From Bacilli bacterium (lineage in GTDB: Bacteria > Bacillota_I > Bacilli_A > RF39 > UBA660), in NCBI GenBank assembly GCA_017544165.1, contig JAFYER010000007.1, forward strand, positions 1 to 38,379: a stretch of DNA of 38,379 bases, in the 5' to 3' direction. Position numbers and translations under genes: made by a program. Below are positions 8,098 through 16,106 of the stretch, piece by piece. Numbering within the stretch: position 1 is the first letter of the stretch; each line of letters opens with the position of its first letter. The notes under the pieces were generated by a model. It did not search any database, was not told the origin of the DNA, and saw only the letters and a program-made list of their open reading frames with translations.

Positions 8098-8523
8098 ATG
8101 GATGAAGAAGTAAAAAGAGAAATTATCTTGGAACATTATCAAAATCCCTTACACAGACATTTACCTGAAAAAGAAGGATATGACAAAGTTAACACTGCTA
8201 ATCAATCTTGTATTGATAATTTAGATATTTACGTCGATATTAAAGAAGGCATAATAAAAGATATTACATTTACGGGTGAAGCTTGTGCAATAAGTATATC
8301 GTCGACATCGATAATGATTCAAAATCTTATTGGTAAAAAAATTGAGGAAGCCATAAAATATATCGATAATTTTGATAATATGATTAATGAAAAAGAGTAT
8401 GATTCATCACTTTTAAAAGAGGCTAATGTTTATGATAACATTTATAAGCAAAATTCGAGAAAGTCATGTGCTTTTTTACCATATCGAGGAATTAGAGAAA
8501 TTCTTGCCAAATATCAAAAGTGA
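8098..8523 (+). CDS. sufU: Zinc-dependent sulfurtransferase SufU
   Basis: SufU accepts sulfur from SufS in Gram-positive bacteria. The 141-residue protein keeps the expected zinc and transfer residues: Cys38 and Asp40 in QSCIDN, Cys63 in GEACAIS and Cys124 in RKSCAFL. The N-terminal IILEHYQNPLH is also typical. It begins at the base after the sufS stop and ends with TGA. The usual next gene, sufB, is absent; a T-box and valS follow instead. A promoter for that T-box is embedded in the last codons. Confidence 0.93.
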   Translation: MDEEVKREIILEHYQNPLHRHLPEKEGYDKVNTANQSCIDNLDIYVDIKEGIIKDITFTGEACAISISSTSIMIQNLIGKKIEEAIKYIDNFDNMINEKEYDSSLLKEANVYDNIYKQNSRKSCAFLPYRGIREILAKYQK

Positions 8524-8532
8524 TAGTATAAT
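8504..8532 (+). promoter_or_regulatory. Promoter of the valS T-box transcript
   Basis: TTGCCA, a 17-base spacer and TATAAT. The -35 lies inside the end of sufU and the -10 runs just past its stop, so valS has its own promoter. Confidence 0.75.
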
Positions 8533-8539
8533 GTTTGGT

Positions 8540-8750
8540 GAAAAAACGAAGACCAAGAGGAGTAATCTACATTTGTTTGAAAGAGAGGAAAAGTTATTAG
8601 CTGGAAGCTTTTCTTAAATAAAGTAGATGAAGGTAGCTTGAACAGTTGCATATCTAAGTAAATAGGATATGATGTTAGTCGCATTAAGACATTGAGAACA
8701 AATTAAGGTGGTACCGCGGATTATTCGCCCTTAGGTAGCATCTTTTTTTT
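8540..8750 (+). promoter_or_regulatory. T-box riboswitch, valine specifier (GUA)
   Basis: A leader that senses uncharged tRNA-Val and controls read-through into valS. Stem I is bounded by CAAG (8554-8557) with CTTG (8637-8640) and by ATCTAC (8565-8570) with GTAGAT (8623-8628). Between them the loop-E pieces AGTA (8561-8564) and GAA (8629-8631) are present, followed by the specifier codon GTA at 8633-8635 and a purine. The T-box core AAGGTGGTACCGCG is at 8705-8718, and its UGGU fits a tRNA with discriminator A. A GCG/CGC stem and a T8 run at 8743-8750 form the terminator. Confidence 0.93.
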
Positions 8751-8771
8751 ATGAAATAAGAGGTGTAGAAA

Positions 8772-11297
8772 ATGTTAGATTCAAAATATGATCACAAAAA
8801 AGTTGAGGAAGGAAAATATGAAACGTGGAAAAAAGCGGGTTATTTCACTGCCGGTGATACTTCGAAAAAACCATATTCCATTGTTATCCCACCTCCAAAT
8901 GTAACGGGTGTATTACATTTAGGTCATGCCATGGATACAACTTTGCAAGATATTATTATTCGTTATAAAAAAATGCAAGGTTATGATGTTTTATGGCTTC
9001 CTGGAATGGATCATGCCGCAATTGCAACGGAGGCAAAAGTTGTTCAAAGACTAAAAGATAAAGGGATCAATAAATATGAATATGGCCGGGATAAGTTCCT
9101 TGAAGCTTGTTGGGATTGGACAAATGAACATGCCGATACTATTCGAAGCCAATGGGCTAAACTTGGTTTAGCTCTTGATTATTCAAGAGAAAGATTTACT
9201 TTAGATGAAGGTCTTAACAAAGCTGTTACCAAAGTTTTTGTCGATTTCTATAACAAGGGACTTATTTATCGTGGCGAAAAAATAATTAACTGGGATCCAG
9301 AAGCTCAAACAGCTCTTTCCAATGAGGAAGTTATTTACCAAGATGATAAAGGAGCTTTTTACCATTTAAAATATTTTATCGAAGGTACTGATGAGTATTT
9401 AGATGTTGCTACAACAAGACCAGAAACTCTTTTTGGTGATACCGCAGTAGCAGTTAATCCTGAAGATGAAAGATATAAGCATTTAATTGGTAAGAATTGT
9501 ATTTTGCCAGTTTTAAATAAAAAAATTCCGATTATTGGAGATGAACATGCTGATCCAACTTTTGGAACAGGTATAGTTAAAATTACACCAGCTCATGATC
9601 CAAATGACTTTGAAGTAGGAGAAAGACATCATTTAGAAAGAGTTATTGTCATGAATCCTGATGCCACGATGAATGAAAATGCTGGAAAATATGTAGGCCT
9701 CACAAGAGAAGAGTGCCGTGAAAAATTAGTTGAGGATTTAAAAAATGATGGCATTTTAATCAGTATCGAAGAGATTACTCACTCAGTTGGCCACTCTGAA
9801 AGAACAGGTGTAATGGTTGAACCATATTTATCTAAGCAATGGTTTGTTAAAATGGAATCACTTGCAAAAAGAGTTCTTGAATTTCAAAAAGATAAGGATA
9901 AAAAGGTTAATTTTGTTCCTTCGAGATTTGAAAAACACTTAAATCACTGGATGGAAATTCAACATGATTGGTGTATATCAAGACAATTATGGTGGGGACA
10001 CCGAATTCCTGCTTGGTATAAGGGTGATGAAGTTTACGTTGGGGAAACTGCACCACAAGGGGAAGGCTGGATTCAAGATAATGACGTACTTGATACATGG
10101 TTCTCTTCAGCTTTATGGCCTTTTTCAACACTAGGATGGCCAGAAAAAACAAATGACTTTGAAAGATACTTTCCAAACGATTGCTTAGTAACAGGTTTTG
10201 ACATTATATTCTTCTGGGTTGCCAGAATGGTTTTCCAATCTGAGGAAATTAATGGAGTAAGACCATTTAAAGATTGCGTAATTCATGGATTAATTCGTGA
10301 TAAGATTGGCCGTAAGATGTCAAAATCTTTGGGTAATGGTATTGACCCAATGGATATGATTGAGGAATATGGAGCAGATGCATTAAGAAATTATTTGACT
10401 ACTGATGTAGCGGCCGGAACCGATTTGCGTTTTGATACAGAAAAAGTTAAAGCTAATTGGAACTATATCAATAAAATTTGGAACGCTTCGAGATTTGTCC
10501 TTATGAATATATCTGATTTAAAAGAAATTAAATTAGAAAACTTAAAACCGGAAGATAAGTGGATTTTAACTAAATTTAATAAAGTTATTAAATCAGTAAC
10601 AAAACATATGGATAAATATGAATTTAATATCGTAGGAACCGAGCTTTATAATTTCGTTTATGATGATTTTTGTTCAAATTACATCGAAATGGCTAAGTAT
10701 ACTATCGATGATGATTCGACAAAATCTGTATTATGCTATGTATTAACTGGCATTTTAAAAATGCTTCATCCATTTATGCCATTTGTTACCGAAGAAATTT
10801 ATCAAATGCTTCCTATCAAAGAGCAAGAAAGCATTATGCTTTCTAAATATCCAGAATATAACAAAAAACAAATTTTTGAGATTGAAGAGGATGCTGTTAA
10901 CGATGCTATTGATTTTATAAAATCTTTTAGAAATATTAAAGCTGAAAATAATATGACAAAAGATTTAAAGGTAATGTTTGATACCGAAGATAATAATGAA
11001 TTAATTGTAAAAATGTTAAAACTTGAAGATAATCTAATTAAAGAACCTTTAGGTATCAAAGCATATAAAGTTTTTTCAAGTAAAGTTAAGGCAACAATAT
11101 TCTTTGAAAAAATAGAAACAAGTGCTGATAAAGCCTTTAAGGAAGCTCAAATTAAGTTATTAACAGATTCAATTAATCGTCGTGAAAAACTGCTTGCCAA
11201 TGAAAACTATGTCAATAAAGCTCCAAAAAATATAGTAGAATTAGATAGAAAAAAGCTTGAAGAAGAAAAAATAAAATTAAATGAATTATTAAAATAA
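8772..11297 (+). CDS. valS: Valyl-tRNA synthetase
   Basis: A class I aminoacyl-tRNA synthetase charging tRNA-Val in the cytoplasm. The 841-residue protein has the HIGH-type motif HLGH at 49-52 ([16 protein letters not shown]), a CP1 editing insertion with [17 protein letters not shown] at 515-519, an anticodon-binding helical domain and a Lys/Glu-rich C-terminal coiled coil typical of ValRS. Length is slightly under the usual ~880. AGGTG lies ten bases before the ATG. It is controlled by the T-box just upstream, whose GUA specifier agrees with the product. Confidence 0.97.
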   Translation: MLDSKYDHKKVEEGKYETWKKAGYFTAGDTSKKPYSIVIPPPNVTGVLHLGHAMDTTLQDIIIRYKKMQGYDVLWLPGMDHAAIATEAKVVQRLKDKGINKYEYGRDKFLEACWDWTNEHADTIRSQWAKLGLALDYSRERFTLDEGLNKAVTKVFVDFYNKGLIYRGEKIINWDPEAQTALSNEEVIYQDDKGAFYHLKYFIEGTDEYLDVATTRPETLFGDTAVAVNPEDERYKHLIGKNCILPVLNKKIPIIGDEHADPTFGTGIVKITPAHDPNDFEVGERHHLERVIVMNPDATMNENAGKYVGLTREECREKLVEDLKNDGILISIEEITHSVGHSERTGVMVEPYLSKQWFVKMESLAKRVLEFQKDKDKKVNFVPSRFEKHLNHWMEIQHDWCISRQLWWGHRIPAWYKGDEVYVGETAPQGEGWIQDNDVLDTWFSSALWPFSTLGWPEKTNDFERYFPNDCLVTGFDIIFFWVARMVFQSEEINGVRPFKDCVIHGLIRDKIGRKMSKSLGNGIDPMDMIEEYGADALRNYLTTDVAAGTDLRFDTEKVKANWNYINKIWNASRFVLMNISDLKEIKLENLKPEDKWILTKFNKVIKSVTKHMDKYEFNIVGTELYNFVYDDFCSNYIEMAKYTIDDDSTKSVLCYVLTGILKMLHPFMPFVTEEIYQMLPIKEQESIMLSKYPEYNKKQIFEIEEDAVNDAIDFIKSFRNIKAENNMTKDLKVMFDTEDNNELIVKMLKLEDNLIKEPLGIKAYKVFSSKVKATIFFEKIETSADKAFKEAQIKLLTDSINRREKLLANENYVNKAPKNIVELDRKKLEEEKIKLNELLK

Positions 11298-11304
11298 AAA
11301 AGCA

Positions 11305-11333
11305 TTGCTAAAAATAATTCTTGATAGTAAAAT
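11305..11333 (+). promoter_or_regulatory. Promoter for the 170-residue membrane protein
   Basis: TTGCTA, a 17-base spacer and TAAAAT in the short gap after valS, with the same two hexamers as the suf promoter candidate. No clear terminator separates it from valS, so read-through is also possible. Confidence 0.5.
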
Positions 11334-11359
11334 TGATTATAGAGAAAGGATGATTAAAA

Positions 11360-11872
11360 ATGGAAGATAGTAAGAAGTACACAAAATTATTTTCGTTGAT
11401 ATTGTTAGTATCTATTTTTGCTGGTTGGCAAGTAATGCTATTAGTTGCAGTACTGGTTTTATTATTTGGCAAAGTAGAGGAACCTGTTAAAAAGATGGCA
11501 ATTGCTGTAATAACTTTTGCTGCGGGTCTTGCATTATTCAGCTTATTTTGGGAATTAATTTCAAGTGGTATAGCACTTGTTATTGATGGTATTACATCAC
11601 TTATTACATTCTTTAATTCTTATCTAGATAATCCTATAAGTATTTTGAACTTACAAAGATATCTATTTAATCCAATTGAAGTTGTTGTAGCATTCCTAGA
11701 TTCAGCAATAAAATATGCAATCACATTTATGAAATTCTGTTTTATAGTTGCTATGCTTGCTGGAAAAGAAATGAAGTCAAACTTTATCTTTGATAAAATT
11801 AAAGGCTTTGTTACAAAATTCACTGACTTTGTTAGTGAAAAAGCACCAGTTGATCAATCAACAGAAAACTAA
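11360..11872 (+). CDS. Small polytopic membrane protein, unknown
   Basis: A 170-residue protein I do not recognise. It has about three to four membrane segments: residues ~10-37, ~45-78 and ~107-133. Between the second and third is a loop with Asn, Tyr and Asp, and the C-terminal ~35 residues are hydrophilic. There are no charged residues within the helices that would suggest transport chemistry. GAAAGGATG precedes the ATG. It is followed by a strong terminator and so is likely monocistronic or co-transcribed only with valS. Confidence 0.75.
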   Translation: MEDSKKYTKLFSLILLVSIFAGWQVMLLVAVLVLLFGKVEEPVKKMAIAVITFAAGLALFSLFWELISSGIALVIDGITSLITFFNSYLDNPISILNLQRYLFNPIEVVVAFLDSAIKYAITFMKFCFIVAMLAGKEMKSNFIFDKIKGFVTKFTDFVSEKAPVDQSTEN

Positions 11873-11888
11873 ATAGTTGACGAAAAAA

Positions 11889-11915
11889 AGTCCTACAATT
11901 GTAGGATTTTTTTTT
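11889..11915 (+). terminator. Intrinsic terminator after the 170-residue membrane protein
   Basis: TCCTAC-AATT-GTAGGA hairpin followed by nine T; an A run before the stem makes it partly symmetrical. Confidence 0.88.
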
Positions 11916-11935
11916 ATAATTTTTTCATCCGTTTG

Positions 11936-11964
11936 TTGACTATTTTTTTAATTAATTGTAAAAT
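11936..11964 (+). promoter_or_regulatory. Promoter of the tandem-repeat protein operon
   Basis: TTGACT, a 17-base spacer and TAAAAT, 25 bases before the start codon at 11990. Confidence 0.7.
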
Positions 11965-11989
11965 TGTATTATCGAGTGGGTGATTTAGT

Positions 11990-13309
11990 ATGGATAAAAA
12001 AGAAATGATAGAAAAGGTTAAAGAAGCTTTAGATATTATTAGACAAAATAGCCAAAAATCTTATGATAGTGTGTTCTTTACTTCTTCGGATGGAAGGCAT
12101 ATAATGAAAGAATTTGAAAGTATTTATAACGATTTTTTGGCTACTTATCAACTTTTAATTAATAATGACATTGCGCAAGAAGATGATATGAAATCACCAG
12201 TTTTAGAATCTGCTGGTGACTTATCTTCTGAAGAACCAAAGGTTGAATTACCCGTAGTTGGATTATCATCAACCCAAAGTTTATTTGAACCGGCAGGTGA
12301 CTTGTCTTCTGAGCAGCCAAAGGTCGAATTACCCGTAGTTGGACTGTCATCAACCCAAAGTTTATTTGAACCGGCAGGTGACTTGTCTTCTGAGCAGCCA
12401 AAGGCTGAATTACCAGTAGTTGGACTGTCATCAACCCAAAGTTTATTTGAACCGGCAGGTGACTTGTCTTCTGAGCAGCCAAAGGCTGAATTACCAGTAG
12501 TTGGACTGTCATCAACCCAAAGTTTATTTGAACCAGCAGGTGACTTGTCTTCTGAGCAGCCAAAGGCTGATTCGACTGTAGTTGAATCAACTTCATCTCC
12601 TAGTTTATTTGAACCAGCAGGTGATTTAAGTGAAGATACTTCCAAAAAAGCATCAACTGATAATGGAACAAAATTACCTGTAGTAGATCCAGAAGATTTT
12701 ACATTTCATATGAAAAAAGATTCTATAATCCCTGATTTACCAATTAGTGAAGATGCGAGTCAAAATTTTACAGCACCCTCTATGACAGAAGAACAAATTA
12801 AGGCTTCTCAAAGATTATTAGATTCAGTTCCAGCAGTAAAGGAAACTATTGATGTTGATCCAATTCAAGCCGAGATTAATCGTTTATATGATGATTTTAA
12901 ATCACCAGCAATGTCACAAGACAAAAGTGTTTCAGAACAACCTAAACCAACTAGTAATAGAAAAAAGGTTGTAAAAAAGAGTCCATACACATGGAAAGAA
13001 AAAATTGGAAATAGTGTAAGTAAATTACGTGGTATTTTATATAAAGAAGGCTTTGGAAATCGTTCTAAAAGTTATATGAGAGTATGCCAATTAATTGCTA
13101 ATTTCAGAGTTAATTATCGAAATATATCACTTGAAGAAGCTGATAAAGGTTTAGAGACAATAGATAAAGCTATATCAAGTTTAGGCGATTTATCTTTTGA
13201 AGAGAAGAAAAGATTATATCGTAAATTAACTAGACTTGTAAAAGCAGTTGAAAGATTTAATATTCAAAAAGAAAACAAAGCTAGTGCTGCACCAAGTGTA
13301 GGAATGTAA
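11990..13309 (+). CDS. Tandem-repeat protein with basic helical C-terminus, unknown
   Basis: A 439-residue protein with no signal peptide or membrane helix, so probably cytoplasmic. Residues ~1-70 are a helical head. From residue 73 five 27-residue repeats follow (unit begins EPAGDLSSEQPK and ends STQSLF), then the start of a sixth. Residues ~210-330 are acidic and disordered-looking. The last ~110 residues are basic and helical (beginning near YTWKEKIGNSVSK), the most domain-like part. The repeats are acidic and Pro/Ser-rich, as in flexible spacers. I know no family. GGGTGA lies before the ATG. The DUF1292 gene follows after 13 bases in the same operon. The near-identity of the repeats at DNA level suggests copy number can vary. 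Confidence 0.8.
   Translation: MDKKEMIEKVKEALDIIRQNSQKSYDSVFFTSSDGRHIMKEFESIYNDFLATYQLLINNDIAQEDDMKSPVLESAGDLSSEEPKVELPVVGLSSTQSLFEPAGDLSSEQPKVELPVVGLSSTQSLFEPAGDLSSEQPKAELPVVGLSSTQSLFEPAGDLSSEQPKAELPVVGLSSTQSLFEPAGDLSSEQPKADSTVVESTSSPSLFEPAGDLSEDTSKKASTDNGTKLPVVDPEDFTFHMKKDSIIPDLPISEDASQNFTAPSMTEEQIKASQRLLDSVPAVKETIDVDPIQAEINRLYDDFKSPAMSQDKSVSEQPKPTSNRKKVVKKSPYTWKEKIGNSVSKLRGILYKEGFGNRSKSYMRVCQLIANFRVNYRNISLEEADKGLETIDKAISSLGDLSFEEKKRLYRKLTRLVKAVERFNIQKENKASAAPSVGM
12206..12634 (+). repeat. 81-bp direct repeats, five copies plus a partial sixth
   Basis: In-frame units start at 12206, 12287, 12368, 12449 and 12530; a 24-base partial copy starts at 12611. The copies at 12368 and 12449 are identical over all 81 bases. 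The first copy differs at several sites and the fifth diverges in its second half. Each unit codes for 27 residues. Confidence 0.95.
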
Positions 13310-13322
13310 AAGGAGAACAAAT

Positions 13323-13571
13323 ATGAATGTTGATGATCTAATTACTTTAGATGATGGAAAAGAATATATTCTTTTATTTAAAAGTGTTGATGGAAATGAT
13401 AATTATTTTTTAGGCGTTGAAGCCATTAATAATGAACCAACTGAAAATTACGAAGTTTTTAAGGAAATTGTCGAAAATGGCGAAAGCTCTGTTGAAGAAG
13501 TAACTGATGAAGCTTTATTAGAAAAGCTATTAGACGATTTTGAAGACCAGTTTGATAACGAAGAAGAGTAA
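13323..13571 (+). CDS. DUF1292 family protein
   Basis: An 82-residue acidic protein resembling the DUF1292/YrzB family, which is widespread in Firmicutes and of unknown function. The family pattern is visible as ITLDDGKEYILLF at the start, a central YFLGVEAI strand and an acidic C-terminus (LLDDFEDQFDNEEE). It has no signal peptide and should be cytoplasmic. AAAAGGAG precedes the ATG and it follows the repeat protein in one operon. In many Firmicutes this gene sits near yrrK/yrzL; here it does not. Confidence 0.8.
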   Translation: MNVDDLITLDDGKEYILLFKSVDGNDNYFLGVEAINNEPTENYEVFKEIVENGESSVEEVTDEALLEKLLDDFEDQFDNEEE

Positions 13572-13586
13572 TTCTTCTTTTTTTTT
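13560..13586 (+). terminator. Terminator after the DUF1292 gene
   Basis: GAAGAA and TTCTTC pair around the stop codon and are followed by a run of nine T. Confidence 0.75.
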
Positions 13587-13593
13587 ATAATTA

Positions 13594-13602
13594 TGATATA
13601 AT
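13594..13602 (+). promoter_or_regulatory. Extended -10 promoter of the duplicated-domain protein
   Basis: TGATATAAT gives an extended -10 with a poor -35. It directly follows the DUF1292 terminator. Confidence 0.6.
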
Positions 13603-13624
13603 AAAAAGGAGAGGATGATGGAAA

Positions 13625-14434
13625 ATGAATAAAGATGTTCAAGAAGAATTACAACCAAGACGCTGGTTACTAGTTGTTTTGATACTTATTGCAATAGTAA
13701 TATCAGTGGTTTTAATCAATAAAGTTGTAATGGATAAAAAAGCTGAAAAAAATGAAGAGGGAGGTATTTTTGATATTTTTAAGGATACAACCTCTAAAAT
13801 AAATACGTCATCATTTAATAGTGATTTTGAGATGTATAAGGGAACAGAATATGGCTCAAGTGTATCTAGACTACTTGATGAAGTAATAACAAATAATAAA
13901 AAGAATAAGGAAAGACTTGTAAAAGTAGTTTATGAAAATACTGAAACGACAGACCCTACAGAAATTAAAGATTTGAAAAAGAAATTTGATACTTGGGATA
14001 AGCTTGAAGTATCACTTGATTATGATGATGAAGGTTTTGTTTACTTAATAACTATTGAAAACTATGATACTCAGGCAGTTGATGAAGATAATTCTAGTGC
14101 TGAAAGTAATGTTGTAAATAATTCAGGTAATAGTGGGGTATCAACACCAGTAATCGATAATAATGATGATTTTGAAAAAACTTCTTTTAATAGCTTTGCA
14201 ACATTTCATAGTGGTACAAAATCCGGTTTCTTTGTTAAAAGTATGATTGACTACGTAATTAATAATAATAGTTCTAATTCTGAACATATTTTATTTGTAA
14301 GTTATAAGGGTACTAATACGACTGATGTAAGTAGCTTAAAAAAATTAAAGGAAAGTTTTAGTGATTTTACAGATTATGAAGTAACTGTTAGTTATGCAGA
14401 TGATGGTTATGCAAGTGGGTTTAATGTTAATTAG
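13625..14434 (+). CDS. Membrane-anchored protein with two copies of an unknown domain
   Basis: A 269-residue protein with one membrane helix (residues ~14-33) after a short basic N-terminus, so the rest should be extracytoplasmic. It carries two related ~83-residue domains, at about 63-146 and 187-269. Both begin FNS and share a GT-x-x-G (GTEYG; GTKSG), a helix ending in VI-x-NN, a V-x-Y strand, a T-T-D turn, a LKK helix and a final strand with a D-D-G or D-E-G turn (YDDEGF; YADDGY). A Ser/Asn-rich linker separates them. I do not recognise the fold. AAGGAGAGG lies about ten bases before the ATG; a five-codon reading frame (13615-13632) overlaps the start in another frame. The lemA gene follows after ten bases. 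Confidence 0.8.
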   Translation: MNKDVQEELQPRRWLLVVLILIAIVISVVLINKVVMDKKAEKNEEGGIFDIFKDTTSKINTSSFNSDFEMYKGTEYGSSVSRLLDEVITNNKKNKERLVKVVYENTETTDPTEIKDLKKKFDTWDKLEVSLDYDDEGFVYLITIENYDTQAVDEDNSSAESNVVNNSGNSGVSTPVIDNNDDFEKTSFNSFATFHSGTKSGFFVKSMIDYVINNNSSNSEHILFVSYKGTNTTDVSSLKKLKESFSDFTDYEVTVSYADDGYASGFNVN

Positions 14435-14444
14435 GAGGTAAATT

Positions 14445-14999
14445 ATGGATAAAATGGATATTGTATATATTATACTTGCAGTATTACTTGTAATTATTAT
14501 TGTAATACTCGCTTTATATAATCGCCTTGTGCGTCTACAAAATAAAGTTAAAAGAGCAAAAGCTAACATTGAAATTATTTTGAATAAAAGATTTGATTTA
14601 ATACCAAATATTGTTGAATGTGTTAAGGGTTATTCTAAACATGAAAGTAGCACTCTAAAAGACATTGTTTCTTTGAGAAATGAATACAATAATCAAAAAA
14701 ATATGAATATTCATAAAGCCCAAGAAATGAACGATAATTTAACTAAATATTTAGCAATTATTGAAAATTATCCAAATCTTAAGGCAAATGAAGAGTTTAT
14801 GTCTTTACAACAAAAACTTACAAGAATTGAAGATGAACTTGAATATGAAAGAAAACGTTATAATAGCGATGTAACGAATTATAATATAGCAATTGAATCT
14901 GTCCCAAGTAATATTGTTGCTTCAATGTTTGCTTTTAAAAAATCAGAGTTATTTCAAATTGAAGCTGAAAAAAGAGAAAATATTAATGTAAAATTGTAA
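14445..14999 (+). CDS. lemA: LemA family protein
   Basis: A 184-residue membrane-anchored protein of the LemA family, whose molecular role is unknown. A single N-terminal helix (residues ~6-25) is followed by the conserved LemA helical pattern: YNRLVRLQNKVKRA, then NKRFDLIPNIVECVKGY, EFMSLQQKLTRIEDE and RYNSDVTNYNI. Length is standard. A full AGGAGGT lies before the ATG. It forms an operon with the duplicated-domain protein, a different partner from the TPM-domain protein often next to lemA. Confidence 0.92.
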   Translation: MDKMDIVYIILAVLLVIIIVILALYNRLVRLQNKVKRAKANIEIILNKRFDLIPNIVECVKGYSKHESSTLKDIVSLRNEYNNQKNMNIHKAQEMNDNLTKYLAIIENYPNLKANEEFMSLQQKLTRIEDELEYERKRYNSDVTNYNIAIESVPSNIVASMFAFKKSELFQIEAEKRENINVKL

Positions 15000-15023
15000 G
15001 GTTGCCATTTGGCAATCTTTTTT
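15000..15023 (+). terminator. Terminator after lemA
   Basis: GGTTGCC-ATTT-GGCAATC hairpin (one G-T pair) followed by T6, directly after the stop codon. Confidence 0.85.
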
Positions 15024-15037
15024 ATTTGTTTGTTTTT

Positions 15038-15046
15038 TGATATAAT
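15038..15046 (+). promoter_or_regulatory. Extended -10 promoter of the 84-residue gene
   Basis: TGATATAAT, an extended -10, 24 bases before the start codon; no good -35 is visible. Confidence 0.6.
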
Positions 15047-15069
15047 TTTTATTAAAGAAGGTATTTAAG

Positions 15070-15324
15070 ATGTTAAAAGAAAACTACAAAAATTTACTTC
15101 CTGATATGGATTCTTGGTTAATACCTAGGGAAAATGGCATGCTTCTTAGTGATTATCATATAAGCATTCTTCAGAGAAATGGCATTAATTATCTAGAATA
15201 TGGCAGTATAAAAGAATTACTATTTGCAATTAATGATATTTTAGAGGAAGATGATAATGATGAACTTGAAGAAGTAGCTAAAGATTTAGATGAAAAAAAT
15301 TATTATAAAAATGTTAACAAGTAG
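15070..15324 (+). CDS. Small acidic protein, unknown
   Basis: An 84-residue cytoplasmic-looking protein. The first 55 residues look folded (DMDSWLIPRENGMLLSDY, then LQRNGINYLEY), and the last 30 are a charged Asp/Glu/Lys tail. I cannot assign a family. AGAAGG lies before the ATG, and the nuclease gene starts five bases after its stop, so the two are very likely co-transcribed. Confidence 0.75.
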   Translation: MLKENYKNLLPDMDSWLIPRENGMLLSDYHISILQRNGINYLEYGSIKELLFAINDILEEDDNDELEEVAKDLDEKNYYKNVNK

Positions 15325-15329
15325 GTAAT

Positions 15330-16064
15330 ATGAAAAAAATAGGACTATTTATAATTTGTTTATTAATTACAATGCATGTTAATGCTGAAACTACCATTAA
15401 AAAGGCTCAATTTGTTCGTTGCGTCGATGGTGATACAGCAGTTTTTAATGTGGATGGGCAGGAAACAAAATACCGTTTTTTAGCTATTGATACGCCAGAA
15501 AGTGTCAAACCTAATACAGCAGTCGAGGAATTCGGTAAGGATGCAAGTGAATATACATGTAATAAACTTACAAATGCTAAAGAAATTGTAATCGAATATG
15601 AAAATAGTAATAAAACTGATAAATATGGCCGATATTTGGGATGGATATGGGTCGATGGTAGTTTGCTTCAAAAAGAACTAATTACTGTTGGCTATGCGAA
15701 AGTGGCGTATATTTATGGCAAATATCGGTATACGGAAAGTTTATGTTTAATTCAAAGCTTAGCTAAAAAAGAAGAATATGGATTATGGGGAAGTGAAACA
15801 GAAGACGGATATTGTTCAACTGTAGATTTAACCGGTGTTGATGATATTATTGATTACTCGAAAATTAATGATAATAATTCTAATAACGAAACATTGTCTA
15901 ATAGTGAACAAAAAGCATATGATATGTTTGAAAAAATAGAGAATATTCAAAATAAAGTTGAAAAATATGTTGGCAAAAATGAAGACAAACTAACAAATGT
16001 TGGATTTATCATTTTTATAATAATAGGCGTAGTTTATCTAATAATAAATGAATTTAAAAAATAA
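15330..16064 (+). CDS. Secreted, membrane-anchored thermonuclease-type nuclease
   Basis: A staphylococcal-nuclease (SNase) family phosphodiesterase, 244 residues. A signal peptide ends near residue 19 (VNA-ET). The active site is recognisable: VDGDT (Asp33), YRFLAIDTPE (Arg49, Asp54, Thr55, Glu57) and KYGRYLGW (Arg101), matching the family's Asp21, Arg35, Asp40/Thr41/Glu43 and Arg87. After the domain comes a linker and a C-terminal membrane helix (~residues 221-240) with a short basic tail. The enzyme should therefore be tethered on the outer face of the membrane, where it could degrade external DNA or RNA for nucleotides. AGGTA lies before the ATG. Four cysteines are in the exported part. 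Confidence 0.9.
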   Translation: MKKIGLFIICLLITMHVNAETTIKKAQFVRCVDGDTAVFNVDGQETKYRFLAIDTPESVKPNTAVEEFGKDASEYTCNKLTNAKEIVIEYENSNKTDKYGRYLGWIWVDGSLLQKELITVGYAKVAYIYGKYRYTESLCLIQSLAKKEEYGLWGSETEDGYCSTVDLTGVDDIIDYSKINDNNSNNETLSNSEQKAYDMFEKIENIQNKVEKYVGKNEDKLTNVGFIIFIIIGVVYLIINEFKK

Positions 16065-16106
16065 GCATTATTTTAAATCGGTCATATTATATATAGGAGA
16101 TTTAAT

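Noticed and set aside
303-8523. Mollicute genetic code with TGA as Trp
   Set aside because: TGA ends several genes at their natural C-termini and at ATGA junctions, and Trp is coded by TGG.
12206-12634. CRISPR-like array
   Set aside because: The repeats are contiguous, coding and without unique spacers. No CRISPR array or cas gene was seen anywhere in the window.
12148-12645. Long open frames on the minus strand across the repeat region
   Set aside because: They are by-products of the in-frame 81-base repeats, have no ribosome site, and the plus frame has a promoter, a ribosome site and a non-repeat conserved end.
13615-13632. Five-codon reading frame (ATG ATG GAA AAT GAA TAA) overlapping the start of the duplicated-domain gene
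   Set aside because: It could be a coupling leader peptide, but nothing else supports translation, and chance is likely in this composition.
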